Source of the DNA: Rhizophagus irregularis | Taxonomy: Eukaryota; Glomeromycota; Glomeromycetes; Glomerales; Glomeraceae | Assembly (NCBI RefSeq): GCF_026210795.1 | Contig: NC_089440.1 | Location: 4,588,001 to 4,652,000, forward strand | Direction: 5' to 3' | DNA: 64,000 nucleotides | In this document: positions 47,101-57,982 of the stretch, one piece after another | Layout: each line of letters opens with the position of its first letter | How positions within the stretch are numbered: the first letter of the stretch is position 1 | Translations under genes and position numbers: made by a program | The notes under the pieces: model-generated | The model's database searches: none | What the model saw: only the letters and a program-made list of their open reading frames with translations | What the model was told of the DNA's origin: nothing

Positions 47101-47744
47101 GGTATGATGAGCATTATGATTATGAGGAATATGACGATGAATATGAGGATTATGATGAACCATCAGAACTGTATTACTATGATGATGAGTACGAAGTATA
47201 TCCAATGGAAACTAGGAAGGTAAATAAGACTAAAGATGACAAAGTATTAAAAGAGAAAATATCAAAAGAAAAGATTAGTCGGGAAGATTTGAGACGAAGA
47301 AATGATGAAAAATGGAATCAGAGACGCAAGTCATTGGAAAATGAAATGGATGTTGAGGAGGAAGATGAAGACGATCAGCCAACAGAAAGAAGCCAGAATT
47401 GGGACGAACCAATAGGACCAGAAGATTTTGACGATGGTTGAAGACCTAAGAATAAAGATGGAACATTTAGTAAGCCAGTATATTTGAAATATAATAAAGT
47501 ATATTATCCAGGAAGGAAGAAAGATGAACATAGAAAATGGATGGATCGAAAAGTTAGAGAACGTAAATCAAGGGAATATGGGTCAGGAATAGCTGATGAA
47601 GTACCACCTTATGATATAATAAAGGATGTAAGAGATGCTAGAGCAAATATAACATTTGGACAACTTGTAAATGAAAATAGGAAATATCATAGTCGATTGA
47701 GACAAGGTACATATAGACCAAGTGCGATAAATAAGAAGGATTGA
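44103..47744 (+). pseudogene. Gag polyprotein of element B with a ~680-residue N-terminal extension
   Basis: The first 681 codons (44103-46148, MDIWDSLQNIRD) form an alpha-helical, E/K/R-rich region of unknown function ending in an acidic Ser-rich tail. Then, after a one-base shift in an A run near 46,090, come a Pro/Ile-rich hinge, a retrotransposon-gag domain (FYGTPDEDVEEWCDKF), the zinc knuckle CYDCGRKGHFRNNC near 47,020 and the C-terminal part ending INKKD. In element A, hinge and extension are in the same frame as capsid, so the whole is one Gag. Other breaks: TAG at 46498-46500 where Trp would fit, a one-base loss near 46,573, and TGA at 47439-47441. The closing TGA (47742-47744) is followed by CTA and an in-frame protease. 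Confidence 0.85.
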
Positions 47745-47768
47745 CTACACTCGGTAGAGAAAATTGAA

Positions 47769-48260
47769 ATGAATGATAGAAAAACTACAGCGATGAAAGC
47801 AGATTTGGAGATAGAGAATCAGATAGTTAGTGTAATCATCGATACAGGAGCAGCGATAAGTGTAATAACGGATAAACTACGAAGAAAACTGGGAATTCCT
47901 ATATTAGGGAAAAGCAAATTTAGATGCACTATAGCGAATGGAGAGAAAATAGAAGCGCTAGGAAAAGTGAGAATAATTATTAGATATGAAGACGAATTAG
48001 AAATTGAGAAAGAAGTAGAAGTGATTGATTCGAGTGAAGATTTAATATTGGAGAATGATATTTGGAAAAAATTAAATGTGAGTATAGACTTTGAGAATAA
48101 AGAAATGAGAATTGAGAGACATGAGGAGACAATAGTAATTCCAATAAGCTATGAGAAAAGTCCTGAAGAATTTGAAGATCCTGAGTCATCAAGTGATGAA
48201 GAGGAATATGAGAGTGATAACGAAAGGACAAAGCATAAGGTATATCGGACTTTTAAATAG
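47769..48260 (+). CDS. Aspartic protease of element B
   Basis: A retropepsin-like protein with the active-site DTGA in VSVIIDTGAAISVI (residues 24-37), a TIANGEKI flap-like segment and VIDSSEDLILENDIW in place of the usual ILGxD region. It ends in an acidic, Ser-rich tail (SSSDEEEYES). It lies in the Gag frame, 24 nt after the Gag TGA, so it is probably made as a readthrough extension; the ATG at 47769 would otherwise be the start. It cleaves the Gag and Pol polyproteins. The following RT lies in the -1 frame; the junction ACTTTTAAATAG is identical in element A. Confidence 0.85.
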   Translation: MNDRKTTAMKADLEIENQIVSVIIDTGAAISVITDKLRRKLGIPILGKSKFRCTIANGEKIEALGKVRIIIRYEDELEIEKEVEVIDSSEDLILENDIWKKLNVSIDFENKEMRIERHEETIVIPISYEKSPEEFEDPESSSDEEEYESDNERTKHKVYRTFK

Positions 48261-48295
48261 GAAGTCTTGGCTCTGAAAAGAGAGAGACAGTAAAG

Positions 48296-50326
48296 ATGCA
48301 ATCTAGAGAGGACAAATTTTTGGAAAAATTGAATATAGGGGAAGTGGATAATGATGAGAAAAATGATATGATAAAAATGTTATTAAAATACCAGGATATT
48401 TTAGAGTATGACGAAGAGAAAGAAGGTAGAACGAGAATAGTAAAACATAAGATAGAAATTGAAGAAGGAGTGAAACCGATAAAACAGAAGAGATACAAGG
48501 AAACTGAAGAGAAGTCAAAAGTCATAAGAGAAGAAGTGGATAAGTTGTTAAAACAAGGAAAGATAAGGAAATCAAATAGCCCATGGAGTTCACCTGTGAC
48601 ATTAGCAAAAAAGAAAACAGGAAAGTATAGGTTCTGTATTGATTATAGACAACTGAATAAAGTAACTATACAAGATAGTTACCCGCTACCAAGGATAGAT
48701 GAATTGCTGGAAAAGTACAGGAAAGCAAAATGGTTCTCGAGTATTGATTTAGCAGCAGGATTTCATCAGATAGAAATGGACGAGAGAGATAAAGCTAAAA
48801 CAGCTTTTGTATGCGCAAAAGGATTATATGAGTACAATGTAATGCCATTTGGTCTAACGAATGCACCAGCAACCTTCCAAAGGGTGATGGACGAAATATT
48901 GGAAGAATTTATAGATGATTTTGTGGTGGTATACATTGATGATATTATGATATTTTCGGAGAATTTGGAAGATCACATGGAACATTTAGAAAAAGTATTG
49001 AAAAGATTACAAGAACATAATTTGATTATAAAATTGAAGAAATGTAAGTTCTTGGAAAGAGACATCGAATTTTTAGAACATATAGTTGGAAATGGCAGAC
49101 TAAGACCAGATGAAAAGAAAATTGAAAAGGTACAAGGGATCAAAGAACCGGAAACAGTGAAAGAAGTAAGGTCATTTTTAGGATTATGTTCCTATTACAG
49201 GAAATTCGTGGAAAATTTCTCAAAGATAGCTAAACCTCTAACAAGTTTAGTAAAGAAAGAAACGGAGTTTATATGGGGTGAGGAACAACAAAAAGCATTT
49301 GACACATTGAAGGAAAAATTGACAAAATATCCTATATTACAATATCCTAATTATGAGAAAGAATTTATATTGATAACGGACGCTTCAGGAGATGGTATTG
49401 GGGCTATACTAAGTCAAAAAGATGAAAAAGGATGAGAAATAGTAATAGCTTACGCAAGTAGAAGCCTGCAAGGGGCTGAGAAAAGATATCCGATAACTGA
49501 ATTAGAATATTTAGCAGTGATATGGGGAGTAAAACATTTCCATAAGTATTTAGTCAATCGAAGATTTAAAGTGATAACAGACCATGCAGCCTTGAAAGGA
49601 TTGATGAGTGCTAAAATACCAACAGGAAGAAGAGCTAGATGGGTAATGGAATTGCAGCAGTACAACTTTGAAATTATACATAGACCTGGAAAAGAAAATA
49701 AGAATGCTGATGCGTTATCAAGGTTATTAACGATGAAAAAGGGTAAGAAACCAATGATAGTAATAATTTATGGAGTAGACGGAGTAGGTAAAACTAGTGT
49801 GGTAACTAATCTAATAAAAGAATGGGAAAAACAAGGATTAAAAGTAAGGTTCAATACATTTAAAAGAAGAAGAGGAGATAATCCAGAATTCGAAATTCCA
49901 AAATTAGAAACTGAATGGAAATTCAGAAAGGAAGTAGTGGAACAAATAAACAGAAGAATGTTAGAATTTGATGAAGATACCAATATAGTAATATTGGATA
50001 AATCACCTTATTGTGAATATTTTTATCAAAGGACCAAAAGCTTTGATAGGGGATTGATAACGCCAGAAGGAAATCACGAAATGGAAAAAGAAATATTCAG
50101 GTATAAAGATTTGATAGATAAGGCTATAGTAATATTTCTGGAGAACAACAACTGTTGGGAAAATTACATAGGAAGAGAGACGAAAAAAGGAAATGGAGGA
50201 CATAAGTCATCATATGACACATTGAAAAAAGAGGAGTATATGGATATGGTTAGAATGTTTAAAGAGCATCAAAATTTATATACGAATACTAAAAAGTACA
50301 GTGCAGTGAAGATCAAAAATGATTAA
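48296..50326 (+). pseudogene. RT-RNase H-thymidylate-kinase-like Pol of element B
   Basis: RT: SSPVTLAKKK, FCIDYRQLN, SSIDLAAGFHQ, MPFGLTNAPATF and YIDD (residues 213-216). RNase H: ILITDASGDG near 49,375, TELEYLAVIW near 49,500 and ITDHAAL near 49,580. One TGA (49433-49435) interrupts RNase H where element A has Arg. After NADALSRLL (about 49,730) the frame continues for about 200 residues into a P-loop domain: IYGVDGVGKTS (49,769-49,801), NIVILDKSPYCEYFYQ (49,982-50,029), SFDRGLITP and a charged C-terminus. This order matches the dTMP kinase / deoxynucleoside kinase superfamily (Walker A, DR(S/Y)..YQ..RGL). Retrotransposon Pol proteins normally go straight from RNase H to integrase here. 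The frame ends at TAA 50324-50326. Confidence 0.88.
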
Positions 50327-50361
50327 AGGAGTTGGGAAAAAGTATATAAGGAGATAAAAAA

Positions 50362-50589
50362 TTGGAAATAAAAGCACTAGTCAAAGCACTGAAAGACGTT
50401 CAAAGAGAAATTATTGCGTTAAGAGATAAGAATAGAGAGTTGGGTAATATAATATCCGACGATTGGAATAAAAAAAAAGTATCATCAATCAAGGAAATAC
50501 AGGAAGAGATAATAAAAATAGAAATAACCATAGGTAAAACTGAAATATATAAAGAAATATTATGGAAGAAAGTGAGTATGACAGAATAA
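50362..50589 (+). CDS. Small coiled-coil ORF between kinase-like domain and integrase (element B)
   Basis: 75 codons (IKALVKALKDVQREIIALRDK...) with heptad spacing. It is in a frame different from RT-kinase and from integrase. In element A the homologous ORF begins with ATG further upstream; in B that part is shortened and no ATG is seen, so the start here is uncertain. The last 28 nt overlap integrase exactly as in A. Conservation in sequence and overlap between copies argues for translation. Confidence 0.55.
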   Translation: MEIKALVKALKDVQREIIALRDKNRELGNIISDDWNKKKVSSIKEIQEEIIKIEITIGKTEIYKEILWKKVSMTE

Positions 50590-51782
50590 TTAGAAATATT
50601 GCAAATGAAAAGAAATACGAAATTATAGAAGGGATAGTTTATCGAAGAAAAGATGAAAAGAGGCTAAGAGTAATTAGAAAATTTGAATTTGAAGGGTTAA
50701 TGTATATGATGCATGACAATGAATTGTCAGGACATTTTGGAATGAACACTACCTATGAAAAGATAAGAGAAAGATATTATTAGGAAAATATGAAAAAAGA
50801 TATTGAAGAGTACGTTAGAACTTGTCAGAATTGTCAAATGAGAGGAAGACCAATTGGAAGAAATGAACTACATCCTATAAGGATAGGAGAACCATTTGAA
50901 GTGATAGGGATAGATATAGTAGGACTATTGAATGAGACAGGTAAAGGTAACAAATACATAGTAGTAGCAATAGATTACTTCACGAAATGGGTAGAAGCCA
51001 GAGCATTAAGAGAAGCAACAGCTAACGAAGTAACAGAATTTTTATGGGAGGATATAATTTGCAGACATGGATGTCCTAAGAAAATAATAAGTGATAGAGG
51101 AACACATTTTAATAATAGAATGATGGAAAAACTAGTTGAAAGATGTGGGATAAATCATAGATTATCAACACCATATCATCCAGAAATGAATGGATTAGTA
51201 GAAAGATTCAATCGGACGCTATGTGAATCATTAGCAAAACTAGGAGGACAAGATTGGGATAGAAATATACCATCTGTGTTATTTGCATATAGAACAAAGA
51301 AACATAAGTCAAGTAATATGCAACCGCTTTATGTAACATATGGTAGGGAGGCAAGAATACCATTGGACAAGGATAAAAATAAAATGACTATGATGGAAAG
51401 AGTGAAAACGTTGATTGAAGATCTACTGAAAATAAGATTCAAAGTAAGGGAAAATTTGACGAAAGCACAGGTAAAACAGAAAGGATATCATGACGAAAAG
51501 TATAAAATAAAAGAAGAATTTGAAATAGGAGAAAAAGTGCTATTATATGAAGCATGGAGAGAAAAACAATGGTCAGAAAAATTACAGGAAAAGTGGAAAG
51601 GACCATATGTAATCCATGAGAAATTATTAAATGGATCTTATCGATTGAAAGAATTAAATGGACAAGTTCTAAAAACACCACAGAATGGTAAATGGTTGAA
51701 GAAATATCAAGATAGATTGAGGTTCGAACCCAGGATAGTGATTAAAGGGAAAGAAGTAATAGATAGAAGCGAGGGAATTTAA
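50562..51782 (+). pseudogene. Integrase of element B
   Basis: Begins MEESEYDRIIR. Zinc-binding HHCC (HDNELSGHFGMN ... CQNCQMRG), rve core with GIDIVG, ISDRGTHFN and NGLVERFNRTL, then a C-terminal chromo-less region with GEKVLLYEAW and WKGPYVIHEKL. One TAG (50781-50783) stands where element A has Trp. It would insert cDNA with a 4-bp duplication, as inferred from the flanks of four copies here. It ends TAA about 90 nt before the 3' LTR. Confidence 0.88.
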
Positions 51783-51860
51783 ATTCGATTGAGACCCGAG
51801 TTCGATTCGATTTAGGATAGTTAATTAATTTTAGGAGTATTGTGGGGATACAATATTTAT

Positions 51861-51874
51861 TGGTGGGGAAATTT
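51861..51874 (+). promoter_or_regulatory. Polypurine tract of element B
   Basis: TGGTGGGGAAATTT immediately before the 3' LTR, the usual primer for plus-strand synthesis. Confidence 0.7.
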
Positions 51875-52638
51875 TGTAGTATGCGGAACTAGATAGAAAA
51901 TTAATTAAGAGCGAAGCGTAGGTATCTTAGTATTTTAGACGTATAGAGAAGAGCATAATAAGTGGCGCAGTAAGTCACATGAAATGATCAACCTAAATGA
52001 TTGACATTAATGATAGGCAATTTGTTTATACCGATAAACAGGTTATCACATATTTGTTTACGATGATAAAATTAGATCGCCAAGAATTAGATTTTCAGGA
52101 ATAGTAATAACACTCCTAGACACGAGTATAAACTGTATCTAGTATGAAAAGATAGAAGAGATATTCCAAGAAGGAAATATTAGATGAGATATTCAGGAAA
52201 GGAAATTTTAACTCCAGGACATGAGTATAAACTGTACCAATTAGAATAGATAAGTCACGTGAATTCAAGGGTAATCGATATAATATTTAAAGAACATCTA
52301 TTTGATCTGAATAAACTAACAAATTTTTGAACAGATAATCTCAAGAAAGTGAAAGGATAGAATTTTTACCCTTATTATTTTGAATTTATTGTATTTTATT
52401 TCGTTATTAATATGGATTGACATCATTATTATTTCATATGAAAGTTGTGAAAGGCATGAATCTTTTAGATTCTATTAGTCCGAAAGAACAACATTTTTAT
52501 TTTTATTGTGACCCTAGAAAAATGAACCACTAAACCAAGCTAACGAACATTATTTTACCAGTACATTAATGAAGATACTGACCCAATACATGAGTTTTCA
52601 TGTACAATGAGGTATGCATGTGGCAGGTACATCCTTCA
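51875..52638 (+). repeat. 3' LTR of element B
   Basis: 764 bp, near-identical to the 5' LTR (for example TATGCGGAAC versus TATGCAGAAC at the start). Confidence 0.93.
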
Positions 52639-52642
52639 ACGG

Positions 52643-54799
52643 TTTGTATTTCTCCTTGTAATCCAGTCAAAATTATTGGTGGTGCAATTGGATTAGTCCA
52701 ATCATTTCCAATATCATGACCAAGCATAGTTGCTCCAAACGTTCTCAAGACGTTTTGAATCTGATTTATATTTGCCATTGTTATTGGTATCAGTGTTATA
52801 GGTACTATTGGTATTGTTGTTTCTTTCTTATTTTCTTCTTTTTCTTGCTTGCTATCTGAAAGTTCAGAAGGACTTTTTCCAGGTGTATTTATAAGTTTTT
52901 CAGACTCATCACTTGATTTTTCTTCTTCTTCCGAAGTAGTTTCTGATTCCCTTACAAAGTCTTTATTTTAAATTTCTTCTGACCCTGAATTTTCTTTTCC
53001 TGGCTCCCTTTGTGGATCTGATTCATCTGTATCTTCTTCATCTCTATTCCAAATTAATCCTCTATTTGCTAGATGTGAATGTAATATCCTGTAAACTTCC
53101 TTATCATCCTTTTCTCGTACAGATTTGTACTCCTTCACGAATCCATCTATGACTATTTCATATTGATCAAATCCTAGTCTTAATATCCTGCTGATATCCG
53201 CTTTTGTTAATTCATTTTTCGTCTCCAATAATAATTCATATACTGATGCTATTATCTTGTCGATTTCATCCTCCTCTTCACTTGATTCGCTTTCTACTTT
53301 TTTCTTTTTTTCGTTTCTTCGCTAACCATAGGTCTAATTCCCTCAATACAATTGGTTTCAATTCGTTCTTTATTTCTTGGAATTTCTCAATCAATCCTTC
53401 TGTGAATACTTCTTCTTCCGTGTATCCCATGTTCCATAATACCGATAATTCGCTCTCTAAAATCTCTATTCCTTTTTCTTGTGCCTTTTCTAACCATTCT
53501 GCAGTCTCCATCTTTCCCGCTTCTTCGTTGAATTGTTTTAATAATTCTCTTATCATTACCTTATTTTTCTCATTCATTGGATACATTTTTATCAGTCCTA
53601 AATATTCCTGTAGAAATCGCCTATTTCCTATATCTTTTTCATCGAATCTCCAATTGTATAGATGCCATATAGCATCATTTGACATTACTACACCCAAATT
53701 ATCTATTATTTGTCTAAATCTCTCTATTGCTTCAGTGTTTTCTTGGGCTTTTGTCCTACCCATTCGTTTAATTCTTCTTTTAACTTATCATCTGATAGAT
53801 TTTCCAATTCATTATACTTTACCCAAAATTCTATCGTAAGGATCTGTCCTAAATCATATCCCAATCTTATTACTCTTTCTATCTTTAATTCTTCTACTGA
53901 TGCTCCTCGTCTTTCCAATCTTTCTTTGATTTCTGCTATACCAATACTTGATATTCCTTCATCATCGTTTTCACTATTATTTTCGCTCGCTTCAGAACTT
54001 ACTAAATTAAATTCACTACTTCCAACATCACTAAATCTCATTTCAAATTGTTTACTTACTATAAATTCTTCAATTATTTCTTCTGTTAACTTACTATTTT
54101 TCCATCCATCTTTGTATTTAGGATATGACACTCTGGTCATATATCTCATACTCTTTTGGAATCTCATTATTCTCCATTTATTCTCTTTATTAGCTATCGT
54201 TTCTTCTAAATATAGCAATCCTTTGAAGTAATCTCTTGTTCTATCTGATTCCTCTATAACTCCTGTCTTTGTCTTGTACCATTCCCAGAATTCATTAAAT
54301 CGTCTTTCTATCTCTCCTTCTCTGATACGATGTCAAAACTCTATGATTTCCTTGTTGGTTTGTATCTCCTCTTTTATCTCATCTATACCTACCATTACTT
54401 CTCCTTTATCATCCATTCTCACCCAGTTTTCTATAATCATTTCTATTATCGTCTCTATTCCTTTATACGTATGTCCTGGCCTTTCATCATATCTTATCGA
54501 ATGTATTACTACGTTTATCGCTTTTTTCCTTCTCTTAATTTCTACTATCGCCTCATCTTCATTCGGTATTAAATTGCTAAAATTTATTATAGTGTTCCAA
54601 TTATATGTTCCTATTTGTGGTATCAATTCCTTCAATATTCTCCAAAATTCTAAAAATTCTTTCGGTTCTTTCCTATTGTCTTTCAAATATCCGTAACATT
54701 TTCTGCATGATAGATCTTTTGATACCTACCCAATTTCTGTATGTGTCTTTGCATTTCATGATTGTCCCAAATATTTTGTAATCTATCCCAAATATCCAT
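52643..54799 (-). pseudogene. Gag of element A, N-terminal extension
   Basis: Starts at an ATG (54797-54799, MDIWD) and follows the first 681 codons of element B Gag closely: EFLEFWRILKELIPQ, DEKDIGNRRFLQEYLGL and WNMGYTEEEVFTEGLI. Toward the end an acidic Ser-rich tail runs, in the same frame, into TIPIVPITLIPITMANINQ and the capsid part, showing that extension and capsid are one Gag. Breaks: frame changes near 54,720, 53,765 and 53,300, and stops near 54,335 and 52,970. Function of the extension unknown. Confidence 0.82.
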
Positions 54800-55831
54800 C
54801 TTATAAAATTTATCAATTCTCCCCGTTCCTGCTAGTCTATATATATTTTTAATAATTCTATAAATTTATACTTCTATTATTCTATATTAAATTATAGCTC
54901 CCTTTTAGCTCTTGGGATATAGTGCCCGTAACACTCTTGGTATTTAAATCATGTTGCCCCAGCTGGCTTTTCTTGGGATATAGTGCCCGACACACTAAGG
55001 GTTTTAAAATTTTATTGAGAGTTTCTTACAGCTTGCTCACAACCACTAGAGGGTATCAAGGTTGACCCACAACCTCTTAGAGATGTCAACAGTTATGTTC
55101 CATAATTAAACTACATCGTGTCTAACCACTTTAAGTGTCAACCGTTATATTCCATAGTCTAATTACATCGTATCTAACCATCTCCGTTTTGATCCATGTG
55201 TTTTTTTTATGGGTGTATCTATCCTCCTAAGAGTCAACTGCTATCCATGGATTACACAAGATCGAGTTTGGTGGAATTACCTTTTTCCCCTATACTAGGC
55301 TTAGCTTTACCACAAAATCGTGTATACTAGTTTCCAGGTTTGGAAGGAAATTCCTTATTTCGAATCACAAATTTATTGCTAGTAGTAGGTTTCTAAACAA
55401 TCTTCAGAGTGCTTCCTGTATATAACCTTGCGCACGATTATGCCTGTTTAGGACAATAAAAATTTTCCAATTTTCTTAGGGCATTGGCGTATTCCCATTA
55501 AAATTAAAGTCCTAGATAAATCCACACCTAAGGTATTCCCCAGGTACCGCTTTTAAGATGCTGTCAGGATACCTCACACTTTCTGTCCCTTGAGTGGTTA
55601 TTCAATCCTCCTTTAGGTTTGAGTGACCTTTCATGTAACAATTTACTCAAGTGGTTACTTGTGCCTAACTTACTTGTTCTTTCCAATTCTCTTGTGTTAG
55701 TACCGAATCTTATCTAGACCTCTAAATTTAATACCTACCAGATATTCTTATAAACTATGAATCATCTTTAACTATGAATCTACTTTGATTATATGAAGAT
55801 AACCAATCATTTCTCGGAGCATGCACCAAAA
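54800..55831 (-). other. Untranslated leader of element A
   Basis: About 1 kb without ORF, homologous to the element B leader. Near 54,910-54,990 a block CTTGGGATATAGTGCCCG is duplicated. The primer-binding site lies at about 55,813-55,828 next to the 5' LTR. Confidence 0.55.
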
Positions 55832-56458
55832 TGAAGGATGCACCTGCCACATGCATCGCTCATTATACATGAAAACTCATGTATTGGATCAGTATCTTCA
55901 TGACGTTACAACATTTCATTAGCTTGGTTTAGTGATTCATTTTTCAGGGTCAAATAAAATGTTGTTCTTTCGGACTAATAAAATCTAAAAGATTTATGCC
56001 TTTCACAACTTTCAATAAAAGAAACAAAGTAAAAGTAATTCATAATTTGTTAATAATAATAAATTCATCAAATTCAAAATACAATAATAAGGGTAAAAAT
56101 CTTATCAATTCACTTTTCTTCAAAATTATCTGTTCAAAATTTGTTAGTTTATTCAGATCAAATAAATGTCTGTTAAATAAGATTTTCAATTACCCTTGAA
56201 CTCATATGACTTATCTATTCTAATTGGTTACAGTTTATCCTCATGTCCAGGAGTTGGATCATTACAATAACTCCATTGTAGACAAATAAATACAAATTGT
56301 TGATCATTAGTATCTCTCATCAATGTTAATCATCTAGGTCACTCAACATGTGACTTACTGCGCCTATTAACTTTTCATGTTATTTTCTATACGTCTAAAA
56401 TACTAAGATACCTACGCCTAATTATTAATTAATTCTCTATCTAGTTCTGTATACTACA
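55832..56458 (-). repeat. 5' LTR of element A
   Basis: 627 bp, near-identical to 29571-30197. It is followed by ATGT, the partner of ACGT at 29567-29570. Confidence 0.93.
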
Positions 56459-57982
56459 ATGTTTATCTATGGCATCTTTAATTTTTTCATTTTTTAGATT
56501 AAACATTTCCAGTGAAAATTTTGAAAATAAAATGTCATATATCTCATTTAATTCCTTAACATATTGACCAATCAAAAATCGACTTAATCTATGTTGTAAT
56601 AAGAGATACGTTGAATTCACTTCATCTATTGAATGTCTTTTAATAAGATGTTTTAAATAATTATTGTAGTATTTCCAATTTAGAGCGAGTCTTTCAAAAC
56701 TCAATTTCTTTTTAAATTTTCTTCTTAAATATACAATGTATCATAAATCTTTATATAGTTGTGTATGTTGAAATGTTTTGTCACGGTCGATATTAACGAA
56801 AATTTCTTTAGATCGAATATATTGTTGTTTAATTTTCAATAAATTATTTTTAAAAAATGACCACTTTTCTTCTATTGAACCATTTAAATTAAAAGAAGTA
56901 GCAACCTTTTTTAAATCATCTTGGAAACTTAAAAGATCTTTTTCTTCAGTATTATCAAAATCAAAAATATGTCTAATTAAATTCGTATTAGTCGTATTCA
57001 TTTTTTTTGCCTGTAAAATCAGATAAATCAAATCTTCATTAATAAAATCAAAAGTTAATAAAGCGTGATCCATTTTAATTATATCTCTTATATTAATAAT
57101 TTTTGCTTTCAATGTTTTCGTGAAAAGATTTTCTGATATCCATATATAATCAATTCTTGAGTTGAAACGACCAAAAAAAGTCATTATTTCTTTTGTATTA
57201 TCCATATCATAAGATTCTTTATGAACATCCCATAAATTAAGATCCTCTAATTTTTGAAAAATTTTCAACATTTTTGGTATAGATTGTTTATTATCTTGTC
57301 GTTTTTTAAACCTACGATATTGTAAATTAAAATCACCACAACAAATAATTTCCATTTTTTGAGACTTAGCATTTTTAATCCGTTTAATTACATGTGTATT
57401 CATATCAATTTTGTTGTTCATATTTACACCAGTACGATGATTAGCTAAATTATAAAATAATATTAAACGTAATTTTTTGTTATTCTTAAAAGAAAAGTCA
57501 ACTATTAATATTCGTCCATTAATTTTTTCTATATTGAATATATGTTTTTCTAAATTATTGCGTATTAAATGCATAACTCCTTTTCCAATAGCATTTTTAT
57601 TATCATTATGTGAAATAATTTTATATCCAGCTTTATCTGCGTTGAAAAAGTTAATTTCTTTGTCGGCTTTTTGTGTTTCCGTAATACCCATAATATCGAT
57701 ACCATTTTTTCTTATATAGTCAAAAATATTGTTCAATTTATATTCTGTTAAAGTACATACATTGAGCACCACTATTTTTGTAAAATATTTCTGATTAACA
57801 TGCTCATTATTAACCATATTTATGTTATTGTTAATTTGATTTGGAATTGTATCATCTTTTGAAATGTTCATTAAGTTTGTTTTTTTCTTCTTTTTCTTTT
57901 TTCTTTTATAATTAATTAAATGTGGGGGTGGATTGTTAGAATAATTATTAATTAAATTGTTATTATTAGGTTGTACAATCAT
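56459..57982 (-). pseudogene. LINE ORF2, endonuclease part
   Basis: An AP-like (EEP) endonuclease: VVLNVCTLTEYKLNNI, IMGITETQK, ICCGDFNL near 57,350, SRIDYIW near 57,145 and KMDHALLTF near 57,065. It nicks target DNA to prime reverse transcription. The ATG at 57982 lies 6 nt after the ORF1 stop, so coupled re-initiation is possible. A TGA near 56,741 (Arg expected) interrupts it. The linker continues in frame to DKH at 56,460, where element A inserted; it resumes at 29,570. Confidence 0.9.

Larger units (their letters stand above)
42321..52638 (+). mobile_element. Ty3/gypsy retrotransposon B (10.3 kb, nested in A)
   Basis: LTRs 42321-43083 and 51875-52638 flank Gag, protease, RT-RNase H-kinase and integrase on the plus strand. 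The flanks ATGG (42317-42320) and ACGG (52639-52642) form a 4-bp duplication with one CpG-type change. Removing it joins the two halves of element A Gag in frame. The order of coding parts and the junctions match A, so the two are members of one family with diverged LTRs (627 versus 764 bp). Several stops and frame changes make it inactive. Confidence 0.93.
29571..56458 (-). mobile_element. Ty3/gypsy retrotransposon A (composite, carrying nested insertions)
   Basis: Two 627-bp LTRs in the same orientation (29571-30197 and 55832-56458) bound Gag, protease, RT, RNase H, kinase-like and integrase sequences on the minus strand. The flanks are ACGT (29567-29570) and ATGT (56459-56462), a 4-bp duplication with one CpG-type change. 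Removing the whole block rejoins LINE ORF2 in frame. Nested inside: element B (42321-52638), a retroposon-like unit (38941-41597), a foldback with a pogo element (35586-38176) and MITEs at 33854-34149 and 30668-31649. Confidence 0.92.

Noticed and set aside
48249-48262. Classic -1 slippery heptamer at the protease end
   Set aside because: TTTAAAT lies in the wrong phase relative to the protease frame, and the RT frame has a TAA overlapping it.
53204-54696. Open frames up to 211 codons on the plus strand
   Set aside because: Opposite-strand shadows of element A Gag extension.
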